A stretch of 64,000 nucleotides of DNA, from positions 923,897 through 987,896 of the forward strand of contig JADNRY010000005.1 in the NCBI GenBank assembly GCA_015501585.1. The letters run 5' to 3'. A program made the position numbers and the translations under genes. Within the stretch, counting starts at the first letter, position 1; the number at the start of each line of letters is the position of its first letter. The notes under the pieces are model-generated. The model was not told the origin of the DNA. It did no database searches and was given only the letters and a program-made list of their open reading frames with translations. Positions 12,120 to 23,553 of this stretch are shown piece by piece. This DNA comes from Rhodocollybia butyracea (taxonomy: Eukaryota; Basidiomycota; Agaricomycetes; Agaricales; Omphalotaceae).

Positions 12120-13618
12120 GGGCGTTTATATAAATAGATAAGCGCGCGGGTTTCGCGATCCTGATTCTTGTACAACTTGAACAAGAGAAGAAGAAATTAG
12201 ATAAAAGTGAGTCTATGTATGGTCACATGTATCGGGATGCATGATATCGATAAGTGGTGAAGCTAAGCTTTGAAATTTGAAGCTTGAAGCTTTGAAGTGC
12301 CAGCTTGGCCGGATACTTATTCTATCGCTCTTTCAACGCACCTTTGTCGATGGCGCTCTTCAGAAGATCGTCATGCTAGCAGGAAGAAAATCAAGACCTC
12401 ACTTCCTTGCCCGTGTATTCGAGAACACTCGCCACAGTGCTTGCTCCTCTGTGACCATGAGTCCATCTCACGACCTTTTCGATAACGATGAGGCAAGGCG
12501 GAGATGATGCATTGTTCGGGACTCTCTTCAATAACAGCTTTATCCAGAACGCCCCCTACTTATAATTTGGGATGGCTTTCATGATCCAAACTTCAAAGAA
12601 CCCTCAGCACTGGAGCAGACTCCCGGGGAAATGGCTTCTTATTATCCTCACTTCTATGATCATTGACGATGCGCTGTACTTATTTTCATTCAATGAAATC
12701 CGCTTCGTCGGCTACCACTTGAGTCAGCGACTACGTAGTTACGAGTCCTGAATGTAAATGAAGGCTCGTCCTTATGGCCGGTTTCGCGTGGGAATTCTTT
12801 CCCGATTAGGGTTGATCTTGCCCAAATTTGGAAGAATTGTTTCCCCATATTTAGAAATGTCAAAGCGCTTGACATGTGACTTTCTGACCCAAAACTTTAC
12901 CGCATCTGATACCTTTTTACTCTTGAACTTCTTGCAATCAAACGTTGTTGTGGTTGCACCTCTAATGCGCAGATTATTGGTGCTGTACATTCTTTTCGCC
13001 ACACGGCGTTTATCCATCTTAATAATACTTCCATTTTTGTAGCCCCTGCACTTTACTTCCTCTGTTTTTTACATTTCGTCAGTGGTCGTTGCAGTGCACA
13101 GTTCATAACTAGTGTCTTGCAGGACTCGTACCTGCCACGTGCTTGGCGCGGTGGCCCACACTCGCAAGTCTCCTCTAGGCAGACTCGTTACACACTGACG
13201 ATCCCTACGGATGTATAGCGACTACGTGGATAACGGCACAGTTTTCAGTGTCCATCTTATCCCAAGCGTTTTATACGTGTTCGGTGTAAGCTTCCTTTTC
13301 ATTTTTTTCTCAGCGCCGTCACTAGATATTCCTTTCTGCAGCCTTTCGTTTCAGGTCCCGGAAGTGAAACAAATTTGGAAGTACTTGCTGCTTCAATGAC
13401 CTTGTATACGCTCTTCTTTTTGGGCCAAGCTACAAGTCTCTTTGCCACCCTGTCAAGTTGGAAAATTAATTGAATTTTCCAGTATTCTTTGGGATTCTAG
13501 ATGACTCTCTTACGACACTTCTCTACCGTAAATTCCTCCACTTTTAACACTGTATTTCTAACACAACATCAGCTTATCATCCCGTACAAAGCACCGTATC
13601 TACGAATACAAGATACAT
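12120..13618. other. intergenic, no gene seen
   Basis: Between the 5' end of the hydrolase gene and the 3' end of the F-box-like gene. Frames at 12277-12507 and 12758-13042 lack domains and overlap antisense frames. No repeat, tRNA or other element was recognised. Confidence 0.4.
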
Positions 13619-14982
13619 TTACAAATCACTGAACCTCGACTTCAAATCCCACCATTTCAACATTTCCCCGTATTTGAGCTTCCCTGTACCAAATGTCTGA
13701 GGTAACATGGCTTCTAAATCTTTCGTACTGTCGAGCGTTTCAGACATATTCCAGGTGAGATGAGCAGTAATGAGCTGAAGGGATGGCATAGAAATAACGA
13801 GGTTGAGAAGTATACTGTCTATTGCTCGAATTTCATCACCCTCAATCCGGTAATGATCTTCGCAAGCACTAAGGTGGAGGTAGTGGAGGGGAATGCATTT
13901 TTTTAAGAGCCAATCTCCAATTACATCGAGCTCCGAGGCCCGTATAAACATGAACTGGAGATGTCTCAAGTTCACAAACGCCAGATCGTCTACCATGGCT
14001 TCGATACCTGTAAACCTGAACAAACCCCAGGAAGGGAATCGAATTAGCATTTTATTTGCGACAGGATCCTGTGCATACCATACCTCAGATGGTGATCTAC
14101 GCCTATTGTCAGGCTGGTTAGTCTGCTACCGCAGTTCATGAGAACGGCCCTCTGCCCCCACAGCTCGCAATGTGGATGACACTGCAAGACTAATGCATCC
14201 AACTGAGTGATTGTAAAATAGTGCGAGATGGATATAGCCGCCCGTTCAAGTTCGGGCTCGTTGCATACTAGATACAGCCTCTTTAGGGATGGTTTTGTTG
14301 TGAGGGGCGTAGCCACGAGTGAAAATGATCCATGAGGCTGAGTGTAAGGACTTTTGGCTGTAATCGCTGCGCCACGTAAAACGAGAGTGTGTAATTGCTT
14401 CAAAAGTGCAATGTTTATGAAAAGTGTATCCCAGGAAGATGTTTCGAGTTTGCATTCATCAATAGCAAGATGCTGTAGAAATGGATTCATCTGGATGAGA
14501 TGTATAATACGGGGAAGACGCCATTTCTGTTCTTTCCGAGCACCACCGAGGCCGTGTTTAAAGCAGACCTGAAGTGAATGCAATTGGGTAAAAGGTAAAT
14601 CTTTTGGAATCTGATCCGTTTGAGGGTTCATAGATCCAGCGGAAAGGCTGAAAGTAAGTGTGCGAACAGACGACACGATGAAGGGATTCTGGGTTATAGC
14701 AGACCGGAAGAGGGCTAGGTAGTTGGGTAGTGGGAGAGCACCGTCGTCACTCTTCCATGCAAGATTAAAAACGTTAGAACTCCGGTAATTGAGATCGAGA
14801 GATGAATGGGACTCAATGAGAGATGAGATGGAATCCATGTGTAGTAATCGGATTGTAGAGAAAAGGTGATAGCGAGACCTTGGTAAAAATGAACGATGGG
14901 CCAGCGAAAGCGACTCAAGCTCTGCCTTCGAAGGAGCAAAGTCCACGAACAGGTCGATAATTTCTTGAGGAAAGGCAGCCAT
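13619..14982 (-). CDS. F-box-like / leucine-rich protein
   Basis: Start ATG at 14982 opens an F-box-like head (AAFPQEIIDLFVDF.., then LSLAHRSFLPRSRYHLFSTI) typical of the large agaric families of F-box-like proteins with irregular leucine-rich repeats. Such proteins may bind SKP1 and choose ubiquitination targets, but substrates are unknown. One intron, 14083-14016 (donor GTATGG, acceptor TTCAG), joins DHHLR to FTGIEAMVDDLAF. The C-terminal part has LRR-like LRHLQFMFI and LHYLHLSACEDH and ends at 13619. It is intact, about 430 residues. It is one of three F-box-type genes that flank or sit inside the siderophore locus. Confidence 0.7.
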
Positions 14983-15415
14983 CCTGTATACTATTTCGTC
15001 AAGAGCTATATGAGATAGTAAACGGAAGCGCTAGATTTGTCGTTAACTCGTCTTCGACCCGAAGATGACACCGGGGGCAAGAACCGTGGTAGTTAAATTC
15101 TGACTATTGGTCAAGGCAGAGGGTCGTTGCTAGGACCTGGCAAGTAATGATGAATGTGTCACTGTCAGCATAACCAGACAGCTTTATTGGCATCAACGAT
15201 GCCATGTCAGTCTTCAGATGCTTTCCAGAATGCGAGACATAGTAGCCTGGCTAGCCGTCTTGTAGTCGACGAAAAGTCGTTCGAATAAGAACCTGGTGGC
15301 AGTGCATTCCGGCCTGTGGGAAATTATACGATAAAATGATCAGATAAAGCATTCCTTACTCTTCAACTTCTACATGCATTAATCTATACTAGATCTAATT
15401 TCCTCCTCGAAATAC
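14983..15415. other. intergenic between F-box-like gene and sidA
   Basis: No gene. Two GATA-type motifs (CGATAA and AGATAA) lie close together near 15329-15347, downstream of sidA and far from the F-box-like start. Their relevance is doubtful because such hexamers are common. Confidence 0.35.
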
Positions 15416-17350
15416 TTAATCCTCACTTAGAAGATCATCCACAACCTCGCCAGCCCGACAACCGATTACACTCAACAACGTATCGCTCAGTCCATGTGTT
15501 GCTTCTTCCATACCCTGCAAGTAGATCCTGGCTTTGAGCCCCTCCGCCGAACCGTCCTGTACGGTCTGAGTAGATGCCATAGGAAGCAATCGGTAACTCC
15601 TGGTGATGTAGACTTTAACCGGATCCCTTGATGATTGTCGCTCTTTCTCGCCGATACTACCATCATCTCCAGTGGGAGGCGTGGTGATAGCTGAAGAACT
15701 GGTGCCGATACTAGAAATGCTAGACGACTCGAAATCGTCGTACAAATCTGGCGTAGACGTAGACGCGGACGCGGTAGGCACCGGATTCGGACTGGGAGTC
15801 CGCTGAGCGAATGGTACTAATCGAACATCACTGATTGATGACCCAGACTCGACACCAAATCGTTTTCCAAGACGGCTGGAATTCCGAAGCATTTCCATCC
15901 ATGAATTTCGCTGATAGCCTGTTGCACAGACGATAGCATCGTAGGTATCATTCTCAAACACTTGCCGAGTTTGAACGTTCTGGAGAGTGAACAGGAAGGT
16001 TTGGGAGGATGAGTCGTATTTTAGAGAGGGGATGTGCATGTGGGAACGAATGTTTATTCTAGGACCAGGAGTGGATTTTGTGGGATTCCGGGCGGAGATG
16101 GCGTCTTCAACTTTTTGGTCATACACGATTTCGTACAACTGCAGGAAATAGCCATTAGGACGGAGAATGGGGTTGCATATACGACGTGAACTCTTACCGT
16201 ATCGATAGTGCGAGAGTTTACAACGGAGTAATTAGTGGATTTGTACTCGGACATGATACGCTCCCGAGATTGCTCGACTGTGCCGAACCAAGAACTTGTA
16301 ACTAAGATAACGAGTTTTCAGTTCAGGCCCAGATAGGAGGACTGACCAAATCACCTTCAGGATCGAAAATTTCGTTGGAAAATTGGGTGTCGTCGCTAGG
16401 CTTTAAGGACCCCTTGCGAATGATCATATCGACCTGATGTCCAACTGGACCATCCCCAGCAGGTATATCACTGAGTAAGTTGTGTAAGTTTATCGTAACC
16501 TCGGCTGCGGATTGGCCACCTCCGATAACGGCAATTCGAAGAGGTCGGGGCGTTGTGTTTGTGATGCTCTTCAGTAGTTTGCTTACACGATACTTGTACT
16601 CCGAGCTGTGTATTAGAGTAGACCGTTCCGTGATCAAAGGTTCTTTTAGAAGGGGCGTTGCAGCATTTGGAAAGCGTCCCCTTCCACCTGGTGAGACTAC
16701 GAGGTTTCCTGGAAGAGATGATGAGTGATCATGAGCTAATTTGCTGTGAAAAAGGTTACTCACGAGTGACAAAATCATGCAACTGGCCATCGCTGACGGA
16801 CCTACTAGTAACGGTGATCAGACCGTCAAGAGATTCGTCGATACCTACGACCTCTTGGCCGTAGTTTACGTTCACGCCATGCTCTTCGACGTATCGAGCA
16901 GCCCACGCTAGATAATCTGCAAACTCTTTCCTCGAAGGAGTAGACGAGCCTCGGTTTATAAACGCAGGAAGACGACCATGAATATGTAGATAGTTGAGGA
17001 AGGTAAGCGGAGATTGCGGAGATCGCAGAGTAGCGAGGTCTTTCATGAAACTGGCTGACTGTTAGCAGACGGAACAGACGTTTCCGTATACCGGTGTATA
17101 TACCTTATCTGCATCTGTGCGCCTGGGAGAAGCATTCCAGGATGCCATTGAAATGTGGAGTGTTTTTCAATGAAGAGGGTCTGTTTGAAAGACTTTTCTG
17201 TTTGCTGGAAACAAATTCATGGGAGACACAACATATGGTACCAAAACTTACACCGTGCCATTTTTCAATAAGAGCACCTGCGATTGCAACATTAGAAGGA
17301 CCAAAACCGATACCAATCAGGTCGTAGATAAAGGGGGAAGAGTCAGCCAT
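15416..17350 (-). CDS. sidA: L-ornithine N5-monooxygenase (SidA/Omo1 type)
   Basis: FAD- and NADPH-dependent enzyme that N5-hydroxylates L-ornithine, the first committed step of hydroxamate siderophore synthesis. Start ATG at 17350. Exon 1 carries the FAD motif GIGFGPSNVAIAGAL. The next exon has FQWHPGMLLPGAQMQI and then MKDLATLRSPQSPLTFLNYL, the conserved flavin and ornithine-binding region. The NADPH motif IGGGQSAAEV lies near 16510. The C-terminal DAIVCATGYQRN near 15925 matches the D-x3-(L/F)ATGY signature of this family. Five or so introns with normal borders join the exons, and no frame breaks were seen. The C-terminal region has a Ser/Thr-rich insertion (about 15640-15790) that is probably disordered. 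It is divergent from the acyltransferase gene across 326 bp containing GATA-type sites, suggesting iron-dependent co-regulation. Confidence 0.95.
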
Positions 17351-17676
17351 CTACGAAGAGAAAGAAGTGAAAAAACTCGTGATTTAACAAAGCCATTTAA
17401 GAATAGCACCTTCCCAGTTGTACCGATAAATTCCAGACCAGGTAAGTACTTTCCTTCGTCGACTATCTGATTGACAACTGACTGATGGAAATCTTTATCT
17501 TATTCAATTTTTATCTGATAACTCCAATCGATTAGATATGCCCCTGTTAAGCTGCTCCACTGACAAGTCTCCGCCGTTATGCCCAAATTGTACCTTCGCA
17601 GTTACTCCCACAGCATTTCCCCATATGCACAGTTTATCCGGGATAACGGGTCCAATACGAGACCTTTCTCACAACC
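17351..17676. promoter_or_regulatory. divergent sidA / acyltransferase promoter with GATA-type sites
   Basis: This 326-bp gap separates the two start codons. It contains CGATAA (17424-17429), AGATAA on the minus strand (17495-17500), a perfect palindrome TTATCTGATAA (17511-17521) and a second inverted pair TTATCCGGGATAA (17634-17646). Fungal siderophore genes are commonly repressed in high iron by GATA factors (Urbs1, SreA, SRE) that bind HGATAR sites; that these particular sites are bound is inference. Confidence 0.55.
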
Positions 17677-19007
17677 ATGACCACCAAAACTTCTGGGTAC
17701 ATTCGTGAAGCGTACGTCGCGCCGCTCGACCACAGTTTTACTCTTCCAGATAACACACTTGTCCGGTCCACAGAGTCAGACGGTCTGATCCAGGTCTACC
17801 TCAAAAGCTCTTCTGAGCCAGTTGTGTCTTTTGAACCTCATTCGCGTTCACTCCGTACCAGCCCACATGGCATTGTGAACAATGATCGTGCGGTATCCAG
17901 TCCTGCGGTACTTCTCAAAGCATCTCAACTGAGTTTGGACGACTTTTGGGCAGCACTGTACGCTTTTTGGGTTCGCCAATCAGAAAAAGAAGTCATTCCA
18001 CTCATCCTCGACATTCCAAACGCCGACGAAATTCTAACCTACCTCACTTCAACCGGACTCGCGTTCACACCTCCTGACTCTCAGACTCGATTCGAGTTGC
18101 TCCTTATTAGGGCGTCGTTTTGGCAGGGTGCAGGTGCTCCAGTCAAAAGACACTGGTTGCAAACTCTGGTTCCCCATCCTTCTGTCTCTACGACACCATT
18201 TCCATTTTTCCAATCCTTCACTCGAGGAGAACACGTCCTTACTACTCATCCACTTCGTCCTCCGAAACCTGCACCGGGTTCAGTTATTTACTCGCGGTTC
18301 ATTTTCACCGTCAATGAACACCTCAGGTTCATCCACATCGATGCCAACAACCCCACTCATTTCGAGACCTACGCCCGGTGGCAAAACTCTGACCGAGTCA
18401 ATGTTGGCTGGAGAGAACGTGGACCTGATGAGAAGCATAGGAAATACCTAGCTGACCGTTTGGCTGACCCTCATATCATGGGATTCATTGTAGAGTGGAA
18501 TGATGAACCCGCCGGCTATGGCGAAATGTCATGGGTAAAGGAGGATCCTATGGGAACCTACGTCGGTGGTCTTGGGGATTATGATCAAGGTTGAATTTTA
18601 GTTTTGGTCGCGTGTTGGTTTTAACATGCCTTGCTTACTAGGTACCCACCTGCTCATTGGAGAGGAAAAATTCAGGGGTCGACAGCGATGTGAGATCCTT
18701 TTTCTTGTCTGATTGCTACTGACTGAATTATTCCTCAGTCACGGCGGTCATGACCAGCATGAAACATGCTTGTTTCTTGCGGGATCCTCGTACCGAGGTC
18801 GTTGTTGGAGAGCCTAGAGCCGACCTTCCTATCGTTCCTAGACTAATTGCATACTTACCGCAAGAATTGAACAGGGTATGCTTCCCTGTTATCGGTCTAG
18901 AATTCTACTCATAATCGTTGTCATAGGAATTTGAGTTTCCCCATAAGCGAGCTGTATACTTTACATTGAGAAGGGAGCGCTTTTTCCAGGCTGCGATGTT
19001 GGATTGA
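17677..19007 (+). CDS. siderophore N5-hydroxyornithine acyltransferase (IucB/SidF/Ato1-like, GNAT fold)
   Basis: Transfers an acyl group from acyl-CoA to N5-hydroxy-ornithine. ATG at 17677 (ACAACCATG). The first long exon, up to about 18591, contains an N-terminal variable half and then the acetyltransferase core RFIFTVNEHLRFIHIDANNP and DPHIMGFIVEWNDEPAGYGE, typical of IucB/AlcB-like siderophore acyltransferases. Short introns then lead to THLLIGEEKFRGRQR, TAVMTSMKHACFLRDPRTE, and a last exon, EFEFPHKRAVYFTLRRERFF, ending at 19007. The order matches the family, with the conserved KRA..TLRRERFF tail. The acyl donor (acetyl, anhydromevalonyl or methylglutaconyl) cannot be read from sequence; the adjacent enoyl-CoA hydratases argue for a branched unsaturated donor. 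It is intact. Confidence 0.9.
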
Positions 19008-19293
19008 GGAACAAAAGATAGCTTCGCAGTACATAGCCTCCAAAATTGCATCTTACGTGTAGAGATCGGGAAGATAGACATATAGTAGGACCATCGCAGT
19101 CCGCACCACCCCCAGATCTCGCTGCGGATAGAATACGGAAGGATACGGGTAACCGCTGAGGACAAAAGTTCAGTGGACCCAAAATAATTATATAAATTAA
19201 TGTCTGAGAGGGTAAGTACCTTTTCGGTCAGGTTGGCCGTGCTAGCACGTTTTCTCGTCGTCGGTACTCTTTGTTTCATTTCTTTACCATCAA

Positions 19294-20380
19294 ATGGCGC
19301 TGGTAGATGTAGAAGCGAACCCCCTGGCTCAAGCGTATCTGCACAAAGTCCACTCGCATCCTGGGGTATACTGTATCGCTCTGAACAGACCAAAATCCAA
19401 GAATGCGATATCAGTACAACTTTTAGAGGTGAGCTGACCCGTAATCTAAATTTCCTTGAGTGCTCAAGCGTTTCAGGATTTACGCATAGCGTTGGACCAA
19501 GCATCTTCTGAAAAGATGCGAGTCACGTCTTTCTTCGTCATAGTGAAACCATCCATTGATACTTGAACAGGCTGAATGTTTTGATATTCTACTCCTCCAC
19601 CCCAGGCGCGTTCTGTTCAGGAGCAGACCTCATAGAAAGAAAGTCTATGACTGATGCACAAGTGTGCGACTTTCTATCTAACATCAGAGAGGTTTTCAAC
19701 CTTATCGATGACCTTCCGTTTCCTACTATCGCTGCCATCGATGGTCCCGCTTTGGGTGGTGGTCTTGAGCTCGCATTAACTTGTGATTTCCGTATTGCAG
19801 GTGAGAATATCCGTACATACCACCGACTCACGAAGTCAATTACCCCGAATAGCAAGCAACGTTACAAAAATGAGCTTTCCTGAGGTTCGACTTGGCATTA
19901 TTCCGGGTGCAGGGGGGACCCAACGCACTCCTAGATTGATCGGGATGTCCAAGGCCAAAGAGTTGATATTCACTGGTAGAAACTTGACTGCACGAGACGC
20001 ACAAGACCTTGGTACGTCGTTACTAGAACCCCATGACCAGCGTTTGATATCAAATGCTTTTAGGCCTCGTTGATTATGTCGCGGATCCATCGTCTACTGC
20101 GTTTGAACGTGCACTAGAACTGGCCAAAGACATGGCTTTGAGCGGTGAGATTCATCGACCTTGCTCCAGTTTTTTCTTTTTGACTCCTGACCCTTGAAAT
20201 ACAGCACCTCTGGCGCTTCGCGCAGCCAAAGCAGCCATGTCCCGTTCTTTAGATACTCCGTTGAACACTGCTCTGAATCATGAAAGGACTTGTTACGAAT
20301 CACTCTTGGAAACAAAGGACCGAGTAGAAGCGTTGGTAGCGTTCCGTGAAAAAAGACTTCCAGTGTTTGTAGGAGAATAA
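19294..20380 (+). CDS. enoyl-CoA hydratase/isomerase (AUH/Fer4-like), form without targeting signal
   Basis: Crotonase-fold enzyme. ATG at 19294 begins directly with [20 protein letters not shown], with no basic presequence, so a cytosolic location is expected. Motifs: [24 protein letters not shown] (oxyanion hole), [20 protein letters not shown], and [20 protein letters not shown] with the catalytic Glu, then [10 protein letters not shown] and a tail ending VFVGE at 20380. At least five introns; the one before [10 protein letters not shown] appears to use a weak GTCTTT donor. It ends 96 bp before its paralogue. The closest known roles are 3-methylglutaconyl-CoA hydratase (AUH) and the siderophore acyl-CoA enzymes SidH and Ustilago Fer4. 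A siderophore role is inferred from position. No C-terminal peroxisomal tripeptide is present. Confidence 0.85.
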
Positions 20381-20475
20381 AGCAATGTATGAATAGGTTA
20401 TACAAGCGTATGAGTTAATGGGCGCTTGGATTAGCGCCCATTAAAGTAAGATCCTCCCGGCCCGCTTCTTCAACA

Positions 20476-21633
20476 ATGATTTCCATCGCCAAAGCCCAAC
20501 TCATTCGTCCCGTTTCACTATTACTACCTTTCAAACGGTTTAATTCAGCTCTCGCAGAATCCAGACAAGCCTTTCTCGAACCCCTCGAAGAACATCCAGG
20601 AATTTGGTGTCTCTCGCTCAATCGGCCCCGGAGCAAGAACGCCATCTCGACAACCTTGCTGAAGGTGGCACAGTTGTTTTATTGAGCTTTCAGTGGCCTT
20701 GACATCTTTATTGGTGATATCCAGGAACTGACTCAAAGTTTGGATGCGGCACAATTCGATAAGAGGTGATATTCATCGCTCATTCCATTATTTATTCCCC
20801 GGTCTCATCAGAAACATGCAGCATTCGGGTGCTCATTCTGAGGTCTAGCACTGACGGCTCCTTTTGTGCTGGCGCGGACCTCATAGAGCGGCGATCGATG
20901 TCTCAAATCCAGGTAGCCAAATTCTTGGCGGATCTACGAACTGCTCTCGGAAGACTCGAAACTCTGCCTATGCCAACCATCGCGGCTATCGACGGACCAG
21001 CCCTTGGCGGAGGTCTGGAGCTTGGACTTGCTTGTGATCTGCGCGTTGCAGGTACGCGTTTTAAAGCATTTCTCGATGGAGGAAACTCAATGGAACTATG
21101 TTAGGACACAGTGTAACGAAAATCGGTCTTCCAGAGGTTGCTTTGGGAATTATTCCTGGTGCTGGAGGGACTCAGCGTGCGACCAGACTACTTGGGGTAT
21201 CCAGAGCGAAAGATTTAATCTTTACTGCACGTATGCTTTCTGCGACCGAAGCTCATGAATGGGGTAAGCCTCTGCCCTGCTTTCACAGTAGCATTCTTTT
21301 ACAGTGAACACTTGCCAGGTCTCGTCGACTACATTTCATCTCCCGAGTCGAATGGCTTTGAGCGTGCTGTTCAACTTGCTTCGCAGATAAGCAAAAATGC
21401 TCCATTAGCACTTCGCTCTGCTAAGCAGGCAATTTCCAGATCAGAGGATATGGCTTTGGAACCTGGTATGCGCCTTGCAATGAATTTTGTTTCCGAAGGA
21501 TTCATACTTCTTTCTCCTCCTAGGCCTGGACTTTGAAAGAGTGTCTTATGAAACCCTTCTCTCGACTTATGACCGTAACGAGGCTCTGGTGGCATTTCAA
21601 GAGAAAAGGCGGCCAGTATTCAAAGGTGAATAA
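20476..21633 (+). CDS. enoyl-CoA hydratase/isomerase (AUH-like), form with mitochondrial presequence
   Basis: Tandem paralogue of the preceding gene. ATG at 20476 opens [20 protein letters not shown] followed by RFNSA, an amphipathic basic leader typical of mitochondrial import, then [19 protein letters not shown]. Core motifs are [33 protein letters not shown] and [20 protein letters not shown], followed by [30 protein letters not shown] and a tail VFKGE ending at 21633. Several introns have consensus borders and the gene appears intact. By family it fits methylglutaconyl-CoA hydratase of mitochondrial leucine breakdown. Its neighbour lacks the leader, so the two copies probably act in different compartments. 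Confidence 0.85.
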
Positions 21634-21850
21634 GTTCAGAAATGTAGTTAGCCAAGAATAGCAATCCAATTATCCAATTAGCCTGGACTGTGACTTGTGA
21701 GTGTGACATTTCAGCGCTCAACCTCTCCTTTTGCTCTCCTTTGTCTCCGAAGGTAGACTCTAAAACCTCTTGACACGACATCCTCCTTCCATCGTCAACA
21801 ATTGAACACTTCGGCTTTATACAAATCGGTTTATACAAAGGGATCTATTG

Positions 21851-23067
21851 ATGTTAAGTATTCACGCTCGCCCCTATCTATATCTTTCCATGGAGCGATA
21901 TCCATCACTAGCAAACGACCCAGTTCATCGGTTACCGCCTGAAATCGTTTCTAAAATCTTCGTAGCTTTCTGCTCGAGCGCCGACCAATGTAATCCGGTA
22001 CACTGGGGAACTCGTAGCCGAATCATTCTGTCCTCAGTATGCGGGGCGTGGCGAAACATCGCTCATGCCACGCCCAAGTTGTGGTCAGAGCTCAGCGTTC
22101 ATAGAAATACCAATTATGTTATAAAATCCAATCATTCTGATATGGCAACACAGTGGCTCAACCGGAGTGGCGTTATGCCTTTGGATTTGAACATCTCTCT
22201 ACGCACGGACTATACGGGAGATATCTCCAACGCTTTCCCGGCTTTTGCTCATAGAATCCGTTCCCTCGAGGTCTATATCCCCATGCAACACTTTGAGCCT
22301 TTTACTCATCTTCCGAAGTCATCATTTCCCTTCCTTGAAAGGCTCGAAGTCAAATTTAGTGGCCGGGACCCATTCTACTTCTCCGAGCAAATGCAAAGCC
22401 AATACCCCAATGGTATTGAGATTTTTTCAGGCTCACACCAGTTGAAGCACGTTGACTTGAATGAAATCAGTTCTGACTGCATACTGGAAACTGTGAAGTT
22501 TCCACCGGGTGTGTTAACGTCGCTCATCATTGATGCCACTTTTACCTGGGGCACTCAATTCCCCACTGTTTACTTCGATGTGTTACATTCTTACAATCCC
22601 TTGAATTGTCCGCCTATAAAGAAGACACTGGTTATGCTGTAGCTTTCTTTCGCTGTTTGTATGCGCCTCTGCTGAAAGATCTGTGTCTTTCATGGGAAAG
22701 TAAAAATCACGCAGAGCTTGTCGTACAACTTGCAAAATTTCGCGACCGCTCCACAGTGTCCCTCTCGTCCTTGCAATTATTGAAATTTTTAGGCCGTGTT
22801 ATCTCAGGAGAGGATATAATCCCACTGGTCGCTGTATTTCCCTCAATCAGAATCTTACGAATCATCAATTCAAACAGAGGGCTGAACACCAGGGCTTTGA
22901 TGAGAGCACTTGTCTACAACCCGGACTATCCGGGCCTTCTTTATCTACCCAATCTTGAAGAACTGCAATTAGAATCGAACACAGTCGAAGAAAAGGAGGT
23001 CCGTGACCTCATTCAATCACACTGGCACTTGAACAATGTTAACCGGTTATATGGCTTAGTGGATTAG
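21851..23067 (+). CDS. F-box domain protein with one apparent frame break
   Basis: The N-terminus has a clear F-box (HRLPPEIVSKIFVAF.., then RSRIILSSVCGAWRNIAHATPKLWSEL), the common agaric pattern where SSVCxxWR and PxLW mark the second half. The first frame runs to about 22600. The continuation LQSLELSAYKEDTGYAVAFF and RCLYAPLLKDLCL lies in a different frame from about 22580 to 23067. No intron with a usable donor and acceptor would change the phase here, so a one-base insertion or deletion near 22580-22600 is likely. The C-terminal part has LRR-like LYLPNLEELQLES. It may be a recent pseudogene or contain a sequence error. Substrate unknown. Confidence 0.65.
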
Positions 23068-23337
23068 GCGCCATATTATCTTAACAAACAAGGATATCAT
23101 TCCAGTCTCTAGTACCTGTTGCCGGGGCTCGCCGTTCAAGGCTGAGAATGGTAAAGATTGTAGTCTCGGCTTATTCATATCTGGATCCGGGTCATTTTAG
23201 GGAGTTGGAACGTAAATCAGCCCTCCACGGCATAAAGTTAAGGATTCACCTACAGAATCGATATAAGTATATTCAATAACCGACTTGGAGAGCCACTGAC
23301 TTAGAGATGTGCCCACTTTCTTACAAGTTATTACTTT

Positions 23338-23440
23338 AAAGCGATGTAAAAAGCGAGCCTTCTGTATTTTCGGGAGCTCCAACTTCAACGACTTCAATGA
23401 TACGCCCATCTTCTGAGACTTGGAGTCTACAATTGTTGCT
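23338..23440 (-). pseudogene. relic of an ABC transporter C-terminus
   Basis: About 100 bp closely match the last exon of the ABC transporter at about 31253-31366, in the same orientation. Shared segments include GATGGGCGTATC, TTGAAGTTGGAGCTCCC and GAAGGCTCGCTTTTT. The copy has a 9-bp internal duplication (TTGAAGTCG repeated), lacks several codons and has no intact frame. It is a fragment of a duplicated or rearranged transporter gene lying between two F-box genes. Confidence 0.65.
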
Positions 23441-23553
23441 TGTTCATTTTGAAGAGGGACGAGCAAACTTTTTTATTTCGTAAATTTGTATGTAAGGATG
23501 TTTGTATGTAACTGGTGTTTCGACAAGATGAACTTAGACGTTGTCACTCCTGC

